Assembly: GCA_900155495.1 (NCBI GenBank)
Contig: FTLJ01000797.1
Location: forward strand, 1-31,062
Direction: 5' to 3'
Length of the DNA stretch: 31,062 nt
DNA from: Porogramme epimiltina
Taxonomy: Eukaryota > Basidiomycota > Agaricomycetes > Polyporales > Polyporaceae
Both the position numbers and the translations under genes were made by a program. This document shows, piece after piece, positions 20,573 through 30,510 of this stretch (its first letter is position 1; each line of letters opens with the position of its first letter). The notes under the pieces are model-generated. The model saw only the letters and a list, made by a program, of their open reading frames with translations, had not been told where the DNA came from and did no database searches.

Positions 20573-21858
20573 TGAAGTGAGAGCGTCGATCAGTTGGTCG
20601 ATAGTGGCAGACAACAGGTATGTCTGGGCATGATCTCTTGTGCGATACCGGGCACGTCACCAACGACTGACCGGGAGGCGGACTCCTGACCTCGCGTGAT
20701 TAGGGGGCTGATGAAAGGAGATAGCAGAAAGATAATAAGAAAGCGCGCAGGTGAGCCATAATGGACACGGTTGGAGACGCTGGATACTCACTTTCAGGGG
20801 TATTGTATACCCAGCAGGTTTCCGTCAACGTCAGCGCGTGATCCATTTATCAACTCTACGTTCGATTCGCGGAGTAACAGCTATCCCAGCAGAGTGCCAA
20901 GTTCACGGGATCGTCGGGCCCGTTCTCACACCTGAAGATGAAATTCGGTCAATACCGAATTGATGAGACAACGTTGACGACAGAAGTCGGGAAACAAGGA
21001 CATACAGAGCGGTACCAGAAGTGAACGGACACTTTTGTGCCATTGTAACATGTGTTAATCATATAACACGACGGACTTCAAGTGAAATTATGTTAGCAGG
21101 ACAATCTTGAACTTCCTGACGTGTCACAAGTTAAAACGTCTTGAAGCGGAAAATAGTAGAATGGTCGGGCTTAAAGCAAAATATTGAGGATTTTAGCATG
21201 GAATGTCGAAGGGTCGTTCAAGACCGTCAACCGAAATAACGCTGGAGACAGAGGCGGAGAAGGAAGGCGGAGCTTTAGTGAATCTGGAAGCGGTTGCTCG
21301 TGGTAGTATGGTATGTCACGTGCCCAGGGCACTGGGCGCCCAGTCAGTCCCGAGTCAAGCGCCCAATTTGCCGGCTTACGCGAGCCCCCTCCTTCCTCAT
21401 CCGGATCGGCCTACGTCACTGCATTACCGTACGGTCTGCTGTTGCCCAAGCTGCCAATACATCTCTCTGACACTAATCATGACCTGTGAGATCATTGCTC
21501 CTGTGGCTCATTTTTATCGAGTTCAACTCCTTTGCTGACTAAATCCATTTATCACAGGGATGATAGTGCTGTAAAGCCTACGTTCGCCGACCGGGGAATG
21601 CGCTTTGCAAAAAAGAAGCAGGCCTGCCGGCGAGCTTGCGTCTCCCTCTCGCCTTCGTACACATACGTATCGCTGTGAGTATGCCGAATATCTATTCTCG
21701 CGAATCCCGCTCATCATCGCCCCCATGTTTCTAGATCGGAGGCGCACAGGTTAAAGTAGCTAGATCGTACGTGCCTAGGGAAATGAAGTATACGCGCAAG
21801 GGGGATGCGCGGCAGCCAACCTGTATGGGGGCCCTCGATATATCTCACGCTCTCCTCT
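20573..21858. other. Divergent intergenic region, no gene seen
   Basis: Between the divergently transcribed SDR copy C and the retinol-dehydrogenase-like SDR. About 21000-21190 is visibly more AT-rich than its surroundings. A small symmetric stretch (ATGTGTTAATCATATAACAC) lies near 21048-21070. No coding exon series was found. Confidence 0.45.
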
Positions 21859-21864
21859 TATAAG
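21859..21864 (+). promoter_or_regulatory. TATA-like box of the first retinol-dehydrogenase-like SDR
   Basis: TATAAG, 95 bases before the ATG at 21954, at the same relative place as the box of the AIFM2-like gene. Confidence 0.45.
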
Positions 21865-21953
21865 GAGCTCTATGGAGACCCACACTCGCAAACACGACCC
21901 GATCGACACCAGTGCCCGTATCCTCTACGCTCATCCGTTGAAAACCTCGCACC

Positions 21954-23329
21954 ATGGGCAGCAGAAACGCTAGCGTCAAGAATATGATGTCTACAATTGC
22001 TCAGATGTACCCTCCCAAGTCAAAGTTCAGCGTGGACCAAATACCCGATTTGTCTGGCCGTGTCGCTCTCGTGACGGGTGAGCTTCCCCCTCCCCCTCCC
22101 CCCCTCGGTGCCCCTATTTGCTGCTAACGGCTCTCGTAGGCGGAAATGTCGGTATAGGATATGAGACTTGCAAGGTATAGATAACGCACCGCGCCCGTCT
22201 GAGCGACTTCGTGCTGACATGCTCGTCTAGGCCCTTCTGGAACACAACGCCAAGGTTTACATGGCCGCGCGGAGCAAAGAGAAGGCGACGAAGGCTATTG
22301 AGTCTCTCAAAGAGGCCACGGGAAAGGAAGCTTTCTTCATCGAGCTTGACTTGTCCAGCCTCGCGTCCGTCAAAGCGGCGGCAACGGATTTTCTCAGCAA
22401 AGAGCAAGAGCTTCACATCCTCTTCAGCAACGCGTACGTCCGTTGATCTCAGTTGCGCTGAACGCTGACGTACCTTTTTTCAGAGGTGTTATGACCCCTC
22501 CCATTGAACAGATCACGAAGGAAGGATACGACCTCCAGTGGGGGACGAACGTCGTCGGACCGTTCTTCTTCGCCGAACTACTGATGCCCGCCCTCCTCGA
22601 AGGCGTCAAAACGTCTCCCGACCAGCACACACGCGTCATCGCGACATCTTCCTCCACCGCGTATTTGAACACTATCCACTGGGACACCTTCACAGATGGT
22701 GAGGCGCGGCGCAAGATGGGGACAAACCTGCTGTACGCACAGAGCAAGCTGGTATGCCCGGTTTCCGTGGTCTGTGGCGATCATACGCGTTCACATAGCT
22801 AACGTGAGCTTTATCAGGGCAACGCCATCGTCGCCCGCCAAGTTGCGAAGCGGTACTCTGACAAGGGAATCATCTCCATCTCCGTGAACCCCGGTAAGGT
22901 CTACACATCGGCGCTGCCCACCTTCCACGTTGATTCACCGCACAACAGGAAATATCCGCTCGGAGCTTCAACGCACCTGGGGGGATATGAGACGTAGGAT
23001 CATGGTGAGCGCTATCTGTTCATTGTCCCCCTAGAGGCACGACTCAGCGGGCTTCCCTTAGAACAAGATCTTGCTCTACCCCACGCCGTACGGCGCGCTC
23101 ACACAGCTCTTCGCGGGTACCATGCCCGAGGGGTTGAAATATAATGGCGAGGTACGTCGTTTGTGCTCTCCCCATTGTGCTTACCCGGGCATTTGCTCAC
23201 ACGCCTATACACAAGTTCCTCATTCCTTGGGCGCGACCTGGAAAGCTGCGTGCGGAGGCGTACGATGACGAGCTTGGGGATAGGATGTGGGCGTGGCTTC
23301 AAGAGCAAGTACAGCCCTTCAGAGCTTAG
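21954..23329 (+). CDS. Retinol dehydrogenase/protochlorophyllide reductase-like SDR
   Basis: NAD(P)-dependent SDR of the fungal retinol-dehydrogenase/light-dependent protochlorophyllide reductase-like group; the substrate is unknown. Eight exons: 21954-22077, 22140-22174, 22231-22433, 22484-22751, 22818-22893, 22949-23004, 23062-23151, 23216-23329; 321 residues. All seven introns are GT-AG, 50-66 nt. Motifs: TGGNVGIG (41-48), SNAGVM formed across an exon junction, ATSSS before the active site, Tyr205 and Lys209 in YAQSK, and SVNPGNI across another junction. Further landmarks are MYPPKSKFSVDQIPDLSGRVA before the Rossmann fold and LIPWARPGK near the end. The first ATG of the frame is used and lies 95 bases after a TATA-like box. 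It is a paralogue of the gene at 26592-27918, with shared exon lengths, but has one additional intron (22175-22230). Confidence 0.92.
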
Positions 23330-23989
23330 CTCTTGGGCGTCCCCGGTGCACAGTCATCTATTCTTATCGACGTCTCCAGGCCGTGCGTCTCCTCGATCTG
23401 TATGTAAAGGCACTTGTTCCCGCATAAAAAATCGTGTCATCGCGCTCATTATGCGGACCCCGCGCCGTGAGGGGCAACGCTGCGTCCATGTCGGGCCGAC
23501 GACATCTCGAGCCTACCTTTCATCTTACTCCACTCGGCCAAGTCAGGTCTCCTCCTGATCACAGCGCAAACACACCCTCGCGCCCAATGATGATTCCCCG
23601 CCTGTCTCAGTACTCAAGGCGGCCAAGCACATCCGGAGGGTCTATATGTCGTCATGATTTGCGAAGAACCCGGCCGACGCAATGCGCGAGACGGAAGCAT
23701 GCGAGGCAGTGGGTATGTCCGGCAAGTTGCGCCGGGTTAGCAAGACGATGCACTCATCCCGACTTTGCTGGACATGAACCTCGCGCATTGAGCGTTCTGG
23801 GAGACTCCCAGTGCACGCCGAACAAGCAGGCCATCAAAATCTTTCGCATACACACGCGAATCACCAAGGTGAGCCTCACGCTCAGTTGCGCGCTTCGGGC
23901 GGCGCTCACACGCGGATCGTCAGAGGTCGTAATCGTTGCGCGACCTCGACACGGGCGGCGCGCTCAATGCTCCGTGGGCGGCGACGCAT
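23330..23989. other. Region downstream of the SDR, possibly with older SDR debris
   Basis: No intact gene. Near 23870 an AAG followed by GTGAGC resembles the exon 3 donor of the tandem SDRs, and VVIV at about 23927 could be a decayed copy of the strand before the PG motif. This would extend the remnant at 23990-24212, but the match is too weak to place borders. Confidence 0.3.
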
Positions 23990-24212
23990 GCCCACAATAA
24001 ACCCAACACGTTGCTCGTGACATCAATGCGCGAGGGATGCGCTAGTTACGCGGAAGGCGATGGACATGTTGTATAAGCTCACGTAGTGCAAGACGCCTCC
24101 TCCTGTACGCCTCCTCCTCGGCAAGGGGACTGTTGCGGCCATCAGGTCGAAGCTCACTGCGGTCGCTGCGAAAGCGGACAAGGACGAGTCATACTTGGAG
24201 AGGGGTGGGTAG
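23990..24212 (+). pseudogene. Decayed 3' part of a classical SDR
   Basis: In one frame the end reads TPPPVRLLLGKGTVAAIRSK followed by LTAVAAKADKDESYLERG and a stop. This is the typical tail of fungal classical SDRs (compare PPLRLAVGRDAI...MRKK in the three tandem copies). Just before it MDMLYKLT, matching the usual ...AL.YKLT helix, is cut from the rest by an in-frame TAG at about 24093. Upstream, in another frame, HNKPNTLLVTSMREG recalls the HPAY...NPN.P.T..R segment. A stop codon and a frame change within 220 bases indicate a pseudogene. The N-terminal Rossmann part was not found. Confidence 0.5.
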
Positions 24213-24778
24213 TCCAGCGCTGAGTGCCGAGGTCCTTGCTCATTTGGCCGGCCGATCCTTCCGTTGATTTATGGTCAGGGAGGAGACCTGTGGCGGAGGC
24301 CGAGGAGTCCTTAAGACGGCAGAACATACATCCTTTTGTGATCGAGCTCGGGGACGTCAATTTCGATCGCGATGAGAGCTGGTGAGAGGTGCCTGATGGT
24401 CTCGAAATCTCCGTCGGCCCCGAAATTTGATAGATGCGGTAGATACTGGGCGAGATTGCTGCAATAGCGTCGTGTCGCGTTGGTAGAAAAAGCACTAGCA
24501 CGTTGGCGTGCAAGGAGGAAGAGATATGCATCAGGCTCCCGACGTCAGAGTGACAGCGAGCGGCCCGAGATCGGGGCTAGCAAATTACTTATCTTGAGTA
24601 AGTAGGAGGTGTAGAAGGTTTGAAGTGGTGTATCAGCGCGCGCTGAAACGCGCCACCACTCCGATCTTGTCCTCCTCCTCGTTCCTAGCTTGCCTCTCCT
24701 TGGATCTTGCCGCTCGGATTTCGTACTTAAGGCTCTCTGGCTCTTTGGTCTGTTCTGGATGCTGGTCTTCTGCAAGAG
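24213..24778. other. Spacer before the GT25 gene
   Basis: No gene motif seen on either strand. This stretch must contain the promoter of the GT25 gene; no clear TATA box is visible. Confidence 0.4.
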
Positions 24779-26256
24779 ATGATCTCTCGGCGCGTCGCTG
24801 GTCTCTGCACTCTCGGCTTTGTCCTCATCCTCCTGGGCACGTACCATCCCGCAGTCCGCGTCCACCTGCCCTCGCTCTCGGAGTCCCTAGTGCAAGGCGA
24901 CCGCGATGCAACGCTTGGCGTATTCTCCGACATCTACGTGGTCTCCCTTCCAACGCGCACGGACCGCCGCGCCTCGATGGAGCAAATCCGCCAAACCCTC
25001 GGCCTCCGCTGGACCTATCTCGACGCCCTCCCCTCGCAAGACCCCCTCGTAGACCATATCGGCACCTGCGTTCGCTCTCTCCGGGACCAGACAGCCCCGG
25101 GAACAATCCAATGGCCCTCGGAGGGCGAGCTGGAGCGCCTCAACCTCGATCGGGACTTCCGCCTGCGCGGCGCCGCATCGCCTGCCGCCGAACTACCGCT
25201 CGCGTTTTGCCCCGCCCACGGCGCGCCAACCCCGTCGACGGATCCTCTAACGTGCGCCGACGACGACAACACACACGGAGTGGAGTACTCGGAGCTCGTG
25301 ATGGACCACCATCTGCTCACAACGCCAAAGTTCGCGTGCTGGTACTCGCACCTCTCTGCCATCCTCCGATATGTGCGGACAGGAACTGGACCCGCCGCGC
25401 TTATCCTCGAGGACGATGTGGACATGGAGCGTGATATTCGCCCGCGGCTAGAGGACCTGTGGGAGACGCTGCCGGAGGATTGGGACATCGTGTACTTGGG
25501 TGAGTCTTTTGACCCTTCTTTATTGGCCCCTTCTGCTTCCACTGCGCATCCTCGTCATTACCTCGAAAGCCTGGAGCGTTCTGCGGACCGGGTGCGGATA
25601 TCCTCAGGTTGGCCGTACCCGGGCTCGCGCAGCCCATCGACCCACGGAGCCTTCGACCATGACAGATTGGCTCCTTGTTCCGTTCACCGTCCAGCGCCGT
25701 TGTGGGACGATGAAACATACCTTCAACCTTCGTGTGATTCTGCCCCTCATAACTTTCCTTTGGCTTATACCGGTGGCTGTCATAACTTATACTTGAATGA
25801 CGTGCTTTGTCGACTCTTTGTCTTCTTGTTCTTCATTCGGAATTTCCCTGTCGCTCATCTTCCCTTGGCTAACTCCACACCACAGGACACTGTTGGTCGG
25901 ACGAAGCCTCCAACCCGGCACTCCAACCGAAAAACCGCACCTCCCCCGTCCCACCCAAGAACGCCCTCCACCCGTCGCACATGCCCCAGTGCACGCACGC
26001 GTATGCAGTAAGCCATCGCGGCGCGCGGCGTATCCTCGCGCACCTCCTCCACCCGTCATTCGCCTTCTCGCGCGCGGTCGACCAGGCACTCGCGTGGCTC
26101 GTGCTCAGTCACCGTCTGCGCTCGTACTCGGTGATGCCGCCCATCATCATCCAGGCGAAGCTCACGGGGAGCGACATCGACAAGGGTGCGGACGGGAGGG
26201 GGAGCGCGTGGCGGGAGACGTTGGAGGATGGGGTGTTGACGGGTGTTGGTGCGTGA
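24779..26256 (+). CDS. Glycosyltransferase family 25 (LOS biosynthesis-like) type II membrane protein
   Basis: Predicted Golgi or ER-lumen glycosyltransferase. Two exons: 24779-25499 and 25886-26256; 363 residues. A single N-terminal hydrophobic segment (about residues 8-22) suggests a type II signal anchor. GT25 landmarks: DIYVVSLPTRTDRR (51-64), ACWYSHLSAI (186-195), LILEDDVDM (208-216) with the acidic metal/nucleotide-sugar motif EDD at 211-213, and DWDIVYLG (234-241), whose Gly codon is split by the intron and joined to HCWSDE. After that come CTHAYAVSHRGARRIL and DQALAWL. The intron is 386 nt, about six times the local norm, and its continuation in the exon 1 frame has no stop until about 26011. 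Joining at the AG before GACACTG restores the family sequence. GT25 enzymes include bacterial LOS galactosyltransferases and collagen galactosyltransferases; the fungal acceptor is not known to me. Confidence 0.9.
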
Positions 26257-26591
26257 GTAGTGGGGTGTTCCGGGACGCTAGTCTGGTTTCTGGTTGTAGC
26301 GTTATATTGTACCCGTTCTGGAGTTATAGTGTAGCTTGTTTGGTGTTTGGTGTAACTTATCCTTCCTATTATATTCATAGTCATCCATCTATTCCGTTCA
26401 AGAGGGCTGATATGAGTTCGCGCTAGCCGTTCCCGCTGAAGCCTTGGGCCCGAGTCCGCCGGAATCGGAAATCATATGCGCCGTCGTTTGGGAGGGCTAT
26501 AAATTATGGGTCCCAGGCGTGTACAACTAAACGCAAGCAACAAGGGTATACGGGTATACATAGGCCCTTGGCGTGGGTCGATGAGGCACCG
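26257..26591. other. Convergent 3' regions of GT25 and the second retinol-dehydrogenase-like SDR
   Basis: 335 bases between two stop codons. A TATAAAT at about 26498 on the plus strand has no gene after it in that direction and is probably a chance AT-rich element. T-rich sequence at about 26320-26390 fits a GT25 3' UTR. Confidence 0.35.
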
Positions 26592-27918
26592 TCAGGTCTC
26601 GATGGCAAGGCCACTGTTAGTCTCGAACGCCTTGACCTCTCCCTCCAGCCACGCCCATACGCGCTGTCCGAGGTCCTGATCATACGCCTCCTTCTTGCAC
26701 TTGCCGCGGCGAGCCCAGGGGATCATGAACTGCGGGTATTCTTGTAAATGCATTGCCGGCTAGCAAACGATAGGCAGGGAATACAAACCTCGCCGTTGAG
26801 CTGAAGCGCATCAGGCATGGTGCCTGCGTAGAGCTGTGTGAGGGCTCCATAAGGGGGTGGATAGAACAGGGCTCCCTAAACGTTATTTAGGGGGATGAAC
26901 ACGAGATGGATGATCGATAAATGCTGCGGGTTTCAAAGAGCTCGGGAATCGCTACGCACAATTATCTTGCGACCAAACGCAGACTGCTGCCGATATAGCT
27001 CCGTATCGATGTTGCCTGTAGTGGATGAGTGTTTACGCAGAAGTAGAATAGGAGACATAAAACTAGCGTATGAGACGATTACGCACCAGGGTTCAACGAG
27101 ATCGAGATGATGCCCTTGTCGGCGTACCGCAGCGCTGCCTGGTGCGCCACGACGACGTTTCCCTATGCATCACCGGCATTGGTCAACATTCCCCTGTTAA
27201 TGGGCTCAGCACACGTACCAACTTGCTCATGAGGTAAAAAAGCGATGGGTCGATCTTCCTACGCGCTGGGCCGTCGCGAAACGCGTCCCAAAATATCGTC
27301 CCCCCATAAGCCGCACCGCTCGCGGTCGTGACTACGCGAGCGTGCTGGTCGGCGGAGGCCCGTGCTCCAGCCGCGAGGGCGGGCAGGAGCAGTTCGGTAA
27401 GGTAGAAGTGGCCGAGAACGTTCGTGCCCCATTGGAGGTCGTACCCGTCGGTCGTGAGCTGCTCGATGGGAGTGAGCCCGACACCGCTATAGGTGCGGTT
27501 GAGCTTGCTGACGGAGGTTCATGAGAAGGATGGGGCGTACGCGTTATTAAAGAGCACGTGCAGCGCAGACTCCTTAGACAGAAATTCTTGCGCGGCGCGT
27601 TTCACGGATGCGAGGCTCGCGAGGTCGAGCTCGATGAACGTTGCGGTGTGGCCCGTCTCCTCCTTGAGCTTCGCGATTGCGGCTTCGGCTTTGCTCTTGC
27701 TGCGTGCCGCAAGGTACACGGTCGCGTTGTGCTCGAGAAGTGCCTTGACCGTGTAATACCCGATACCGGTGTTACCGCCTGCAAGATTCACAAGGGTGGA
27801 TTAGATGTTAACGTCCGTGCATGTACGGAAAGTAGGACCAAGACATACCAGTGACAAGCATGACTCTACCTGTGAGATCGGGAATCTGGTCGACATTGAA
27901 TGTGGGCTTGGGGGGATA
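26592..27918 (-). CDS. Second retinol-dehydrogenase-like SDR, 5' end unresolved
   Basis: Paralogue of the SDR at 21954-23329. Exons right to left: 27918-27849 (open at its 5' end), 27778-27541, 27486-27219, 27162-27087, 27015-26960, 26875-26789, 26729-26592; at least 310 residues. Exons of 268, 76 and 56 nt match the paralogue exactly, while its 35 and 203 nt exons are one 238 nt exon here. Motifs: YPPKPTFNVDQIPDLTGRV, TGGNTGIG, LFNNAG, Tyr and Lys in YLMSK, SLNPGNI and MIPWARRGK. The problem is the start. The frame meets a TGA at 27922-27924, and the nearest ATG (27925-27923) is one base out of frame. Either a first exon lies further right, spliced to GATGAG|CA after a CTGAC branch-like site, or a one-base insertion has broken the start. 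A repeat region begins directly upstream. The last intron uses GTTTGT as donor, which is unusual. Confidence 0.8.
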
Positions 27919-27948
27919 TGCTCATCAGCAAAAAGTCAGATTCCAGGT

Positions 27949-27990
27949 AATGCCAGGCGGTGCTGGCCTAGCGCTTGCCAGCCTGGCATT
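27949..27990. repeat. Inverted repeat, 10-bp arms
   Basis: AATGCCAGGC (27949-27958) and its exact reverse complement GCCTGGCATT (27981-27990) flank a 22-base loop. Both arms belong to a patch dense in CCAGG/CCTGG between about 27943 and 28025. It lies immediately upstream of the damaged 5' end of the neighbouring SDR gene. Confidence 0.6.
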
Positions 27991-28130
27991 GCCAGGTAAG
28001 GTCCTGGCGGCAAGGCGCCAGGCACGGTGTGGGTTGGCCGGGCTCCTACCATGGATGGAGGTTTATACCACACTCGTTTTCACCAGGCATGTACATACCA
28101 GCATAGTTTCCATTCACCGGGAATGGATAG

Positions 28131-28400
28131 GTCACGGCCATGCTTGCCCCGGTATGGAGTGGGTCAGGTATGGCACTGACTAGTCATGTTCTTATTCACC
28201 GCGGGTGGGCAGTCCGTGGCCGCGCATTCCCCTGCATAGTCACAGTCGCCCGTCCACGGCGGCGCGCTCCCCTGCCCGGAGAGGGTCAGGTATTGTAACA
28301 CACCAATGATGTTCATATTCACCAGAGGCGGGCAATCCACGGGCGCGTGCCCCCCTCCCTGGAGAATGCTGTCGCTCATGGCCGCATGCTCGGGTATCTA
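28131..28400. repeat. Diverged tandem repeat, period about 41 bp with a 123-bp higher order
   Basis: A core resembling GTCCACGGCCGCG..CCCCTG recurs at 28131, 28212, 28252, 28335 and 28375, at distances 81, 40, 83 and 40, so multiples of about 41. The pairs 28212/28335 and 28252/28375 are both 123 apart. The linked motif ATTCACC occurs at 28112, 28194 and 28317 (82 and 123 apart). The GGGTCAGGTAT stretch is found at about 28161 and 28283. The copies have diverged by substitution and small indels, so this is an old minisatellite. No coding frame runs through all units. Confidence 0.65.
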
Positions 28401-29619
28401 CGTAGTATTGTTATATGACCAACGACTTATGTACGCGATTCCACAGAGATGTTAGGAGAGAGGAATTTTATTGCAGTAACTAGTACATGGTACAGAGGAA
28501 ATCCTAGGTTCTCCCCGCGAGTGCTCGTCTATGTGCTCGTCACCGCGCAACCGCTTCTCGCCAGTCACGTTCGTGATGTTGGCGCCATTGCGCACGGTCT
28601 TGACTTGCACGAGCGTCGGGGGGCATAAAGTTCTGGTCCACGATAGTCAGCCATCAACAGAAGTTCGCGGCACCGCGGGATGCGTACCTTTGGGACATGG
28701 ACGCTTACTCGCGTGAATGTGTTAAGCGAGGGAGGAAACGACGCGGCGTGAAGACGGGCCTTGTGTGGTCTGGCTGGACTAGTGGCGGTCCAGTAGATGT
28801 GTAACAACGTCGGGGAGCAGGTCGAAATGAATCCATGTGAGTTAGTGGCCGTGTAGATGCAGAGGTGTTCGGACGGCGGAGAGAAGGCAGGCTTCGCTGA
28901 CTACGTACCCGTGGCCGTCCGTCTCGCTCGAGTGATGCGCTTGGGGATAGCGGCGAAGGGGGCACTTGAAGCGGCTGGGGCTCCTCCGAGAAGACACTAA
29001 TCGCAGTACGCACCGGTGAAGTGGCATGTGAGCCGCACAAGGACTCCGGCGCAGGGGAGAGAAGTTTGCAAACGGGCCCTCATCGAGCAAGTCTGGTGGT
29101 GGCGAGTTTGTGGGAGGGAGTGACACGTCCGATAGAGGAAAGCTCTGAACGAGGGGAGGTGGTGCCAGATCCAGTCGGATGTGTCTTCCAACGCGGTGTG
29201 CTCGCTGAACACACCTAGGTACGCGCATCTGATTCGTTAGGGGAGAGAGCGGCGGAAGAGGCTGAGGCTTGAGGGAGAAAGGAGGGGTCTAGGATGGAGG
29301 ACAGAGATTGACGCTTCAGTGCCATGCTCGAGAGGGCGAGCAGCAGCGAGCTGAGGACTGGACGTGCATGGGCGTCTGCGCGAGGAGCAGCAACTCTACA
29401 AGTCTCCCGGAACCGGCCCTAAACTCGCGCTAAATGATGTTGCCAGCGCGGCACTCGAGTTTGCGTCCGGCTTCTTCTCCTCCATTTCCATCCATTCCTT
29501 GCGTTTGTCATGGTACAGGGTGAGTTCTTCTTTCCATTGCGTGCCTGCCAACTGGACATCCGGATACAGATCTGGAACCAACGCGTAGCTGCGCGAGTTC
29601 CTCGCCCGTAACCCCTCAG
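28401..29619. other. Region without a supported gene; isolated coding-like patches on the minus strand
   Basis: Two minus-strand patches read like protein but could not be built into a gene. At about 28505-28615 the translation includes VKTVRNGANITNVTGEKRL. At about 29399-29615 it includes YPDVQLAGTQWKEELTLYHD and KRKEWMEMEEKKPD, ending in a stop at 29396. Neither resembles a family I know. The rest gives only Arg/Ser-rich shadow frames. Confidence 0.35.
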
Positions 29620-30500
29620 TGCGCCCTCTCGGGTCCGACTTCGAGCACCCAGGGCTATGTGAGTCCGCCCAGCTTCCCTTAACCCCGCAAAATTTGACGG
29701 TAGCGCAGCAGCCGAATGTGTGGGCGATGGGCAACCTGGGGCGACTGGGGTACAGGGCGACGACGGACGGGACGTGGCCATACTCGTGAGTGCCCAACAC
29801 GTTCTACCTGTCAGTCCCTTGATGCTAGTCTATGTATAGGTACGACTCTTGCGACGTCGGCACGTTCCCTAACCAGAAGTATTCCAACCACTCTGGGCTC
29901 GAGGCCGCGTTGTTCTCTTCGGCTTCCCGCAGCAAGTATAACAATGAGCTCCCTTGGCTTCTCGGGCAGCGCGTATCTTGAGTACACCCATCGCGCCACA
30001 GCTCCTCCGCATATTTTCTTGACGCTCGACGGATGTAGTGTGTGCACATGCCCGGGCGAAGAGCATCTGGGCCCGGACAACTCGAAGGGACGCGGCGTAC
30101 CCAAGATTGATATTCTCGAGGCGGAGGCGAGCAAGACGAGCGGCGTTGGCCAACTTGGGCATATCCAGTACGTGCGCGTACCTTGATTATTGAACAGTGC
30201 CTGACGGCGCGGACGGCGTTGTGCCTTCGTTTTCACAGGCAACTGGCAGACCATCGACCTGTCGACGATGGAGTTCCCCGCGATTATGCAGATCGACTAC
30301 GTGCGCGTGTACCAGCGGACGGGCTCGACGAACGTCGGCTGCGACCCAGCGGACTACCCCACGAAGACGTACATCGACAACCATATGGATGCATACACGA
30401 GTATGTCGCCATACTTTGTGTCCCGCTTCCGACTTGTGTAGTGACCGTTACCGTAGACGCGAACTTGACGTTCTGGCCAGAACCGTCTCCAGTAGGCGCG
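29620..30500 (+). pseudogene. Degenerate KRE6/SKN1-like beta-glucan synthesis-associated (GH16) gene
   Basis: Exon-like pieces in family order: ending GPTSSTQGY at 29658; 29709-29785 (PNVWAMGNLGRLGYRATTDG, TWPYS); 29840-29977 (YDSCDVGTFPNQ, LPWLLGQRVS); 30039-30167 (VCTCPGEEHLGPD, GRGVPKIDILEAE); 30239-30400 (NWQTIDLSTMEFPA, IDYVRVYQRTGSTNVGCDP, YPTKTYIDNH); and from 30457 (NANLTFWPE). Family members are type II membrane proteins needed for beta-1,6-glucan formation. Lesions: the GH16 motif EIDxxE reads KIDILE because of AAG at 30103-30105; the donor after QRVS is TTGAGT instead of GTGAGT at 29978; and the central part of the domain, well over 100 residues between LEAE and NWQTIDL, is missing, with a frame mismatch at the junction. 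The N-terminal cytosolic and membrane part was not found. I call it a pseudogene with good confidence in the family. Confidence 0.75.
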
Positions 30501-30510
30501 GGATGCTACC

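Noticed and set aside
15711..23329. A secondary-metabolite gene cluster centred on the SDRs
   Set aside because: No polyketide synthase, NRPS, terpene synthase, P450, transporter or regulator is visible nearby; the pattern is explained by local SDR duplication.
26498..26504. TATAAAT on the plus strand
   Set aside because: No plus-strand gene follows; it lies between two convergent gene ends.
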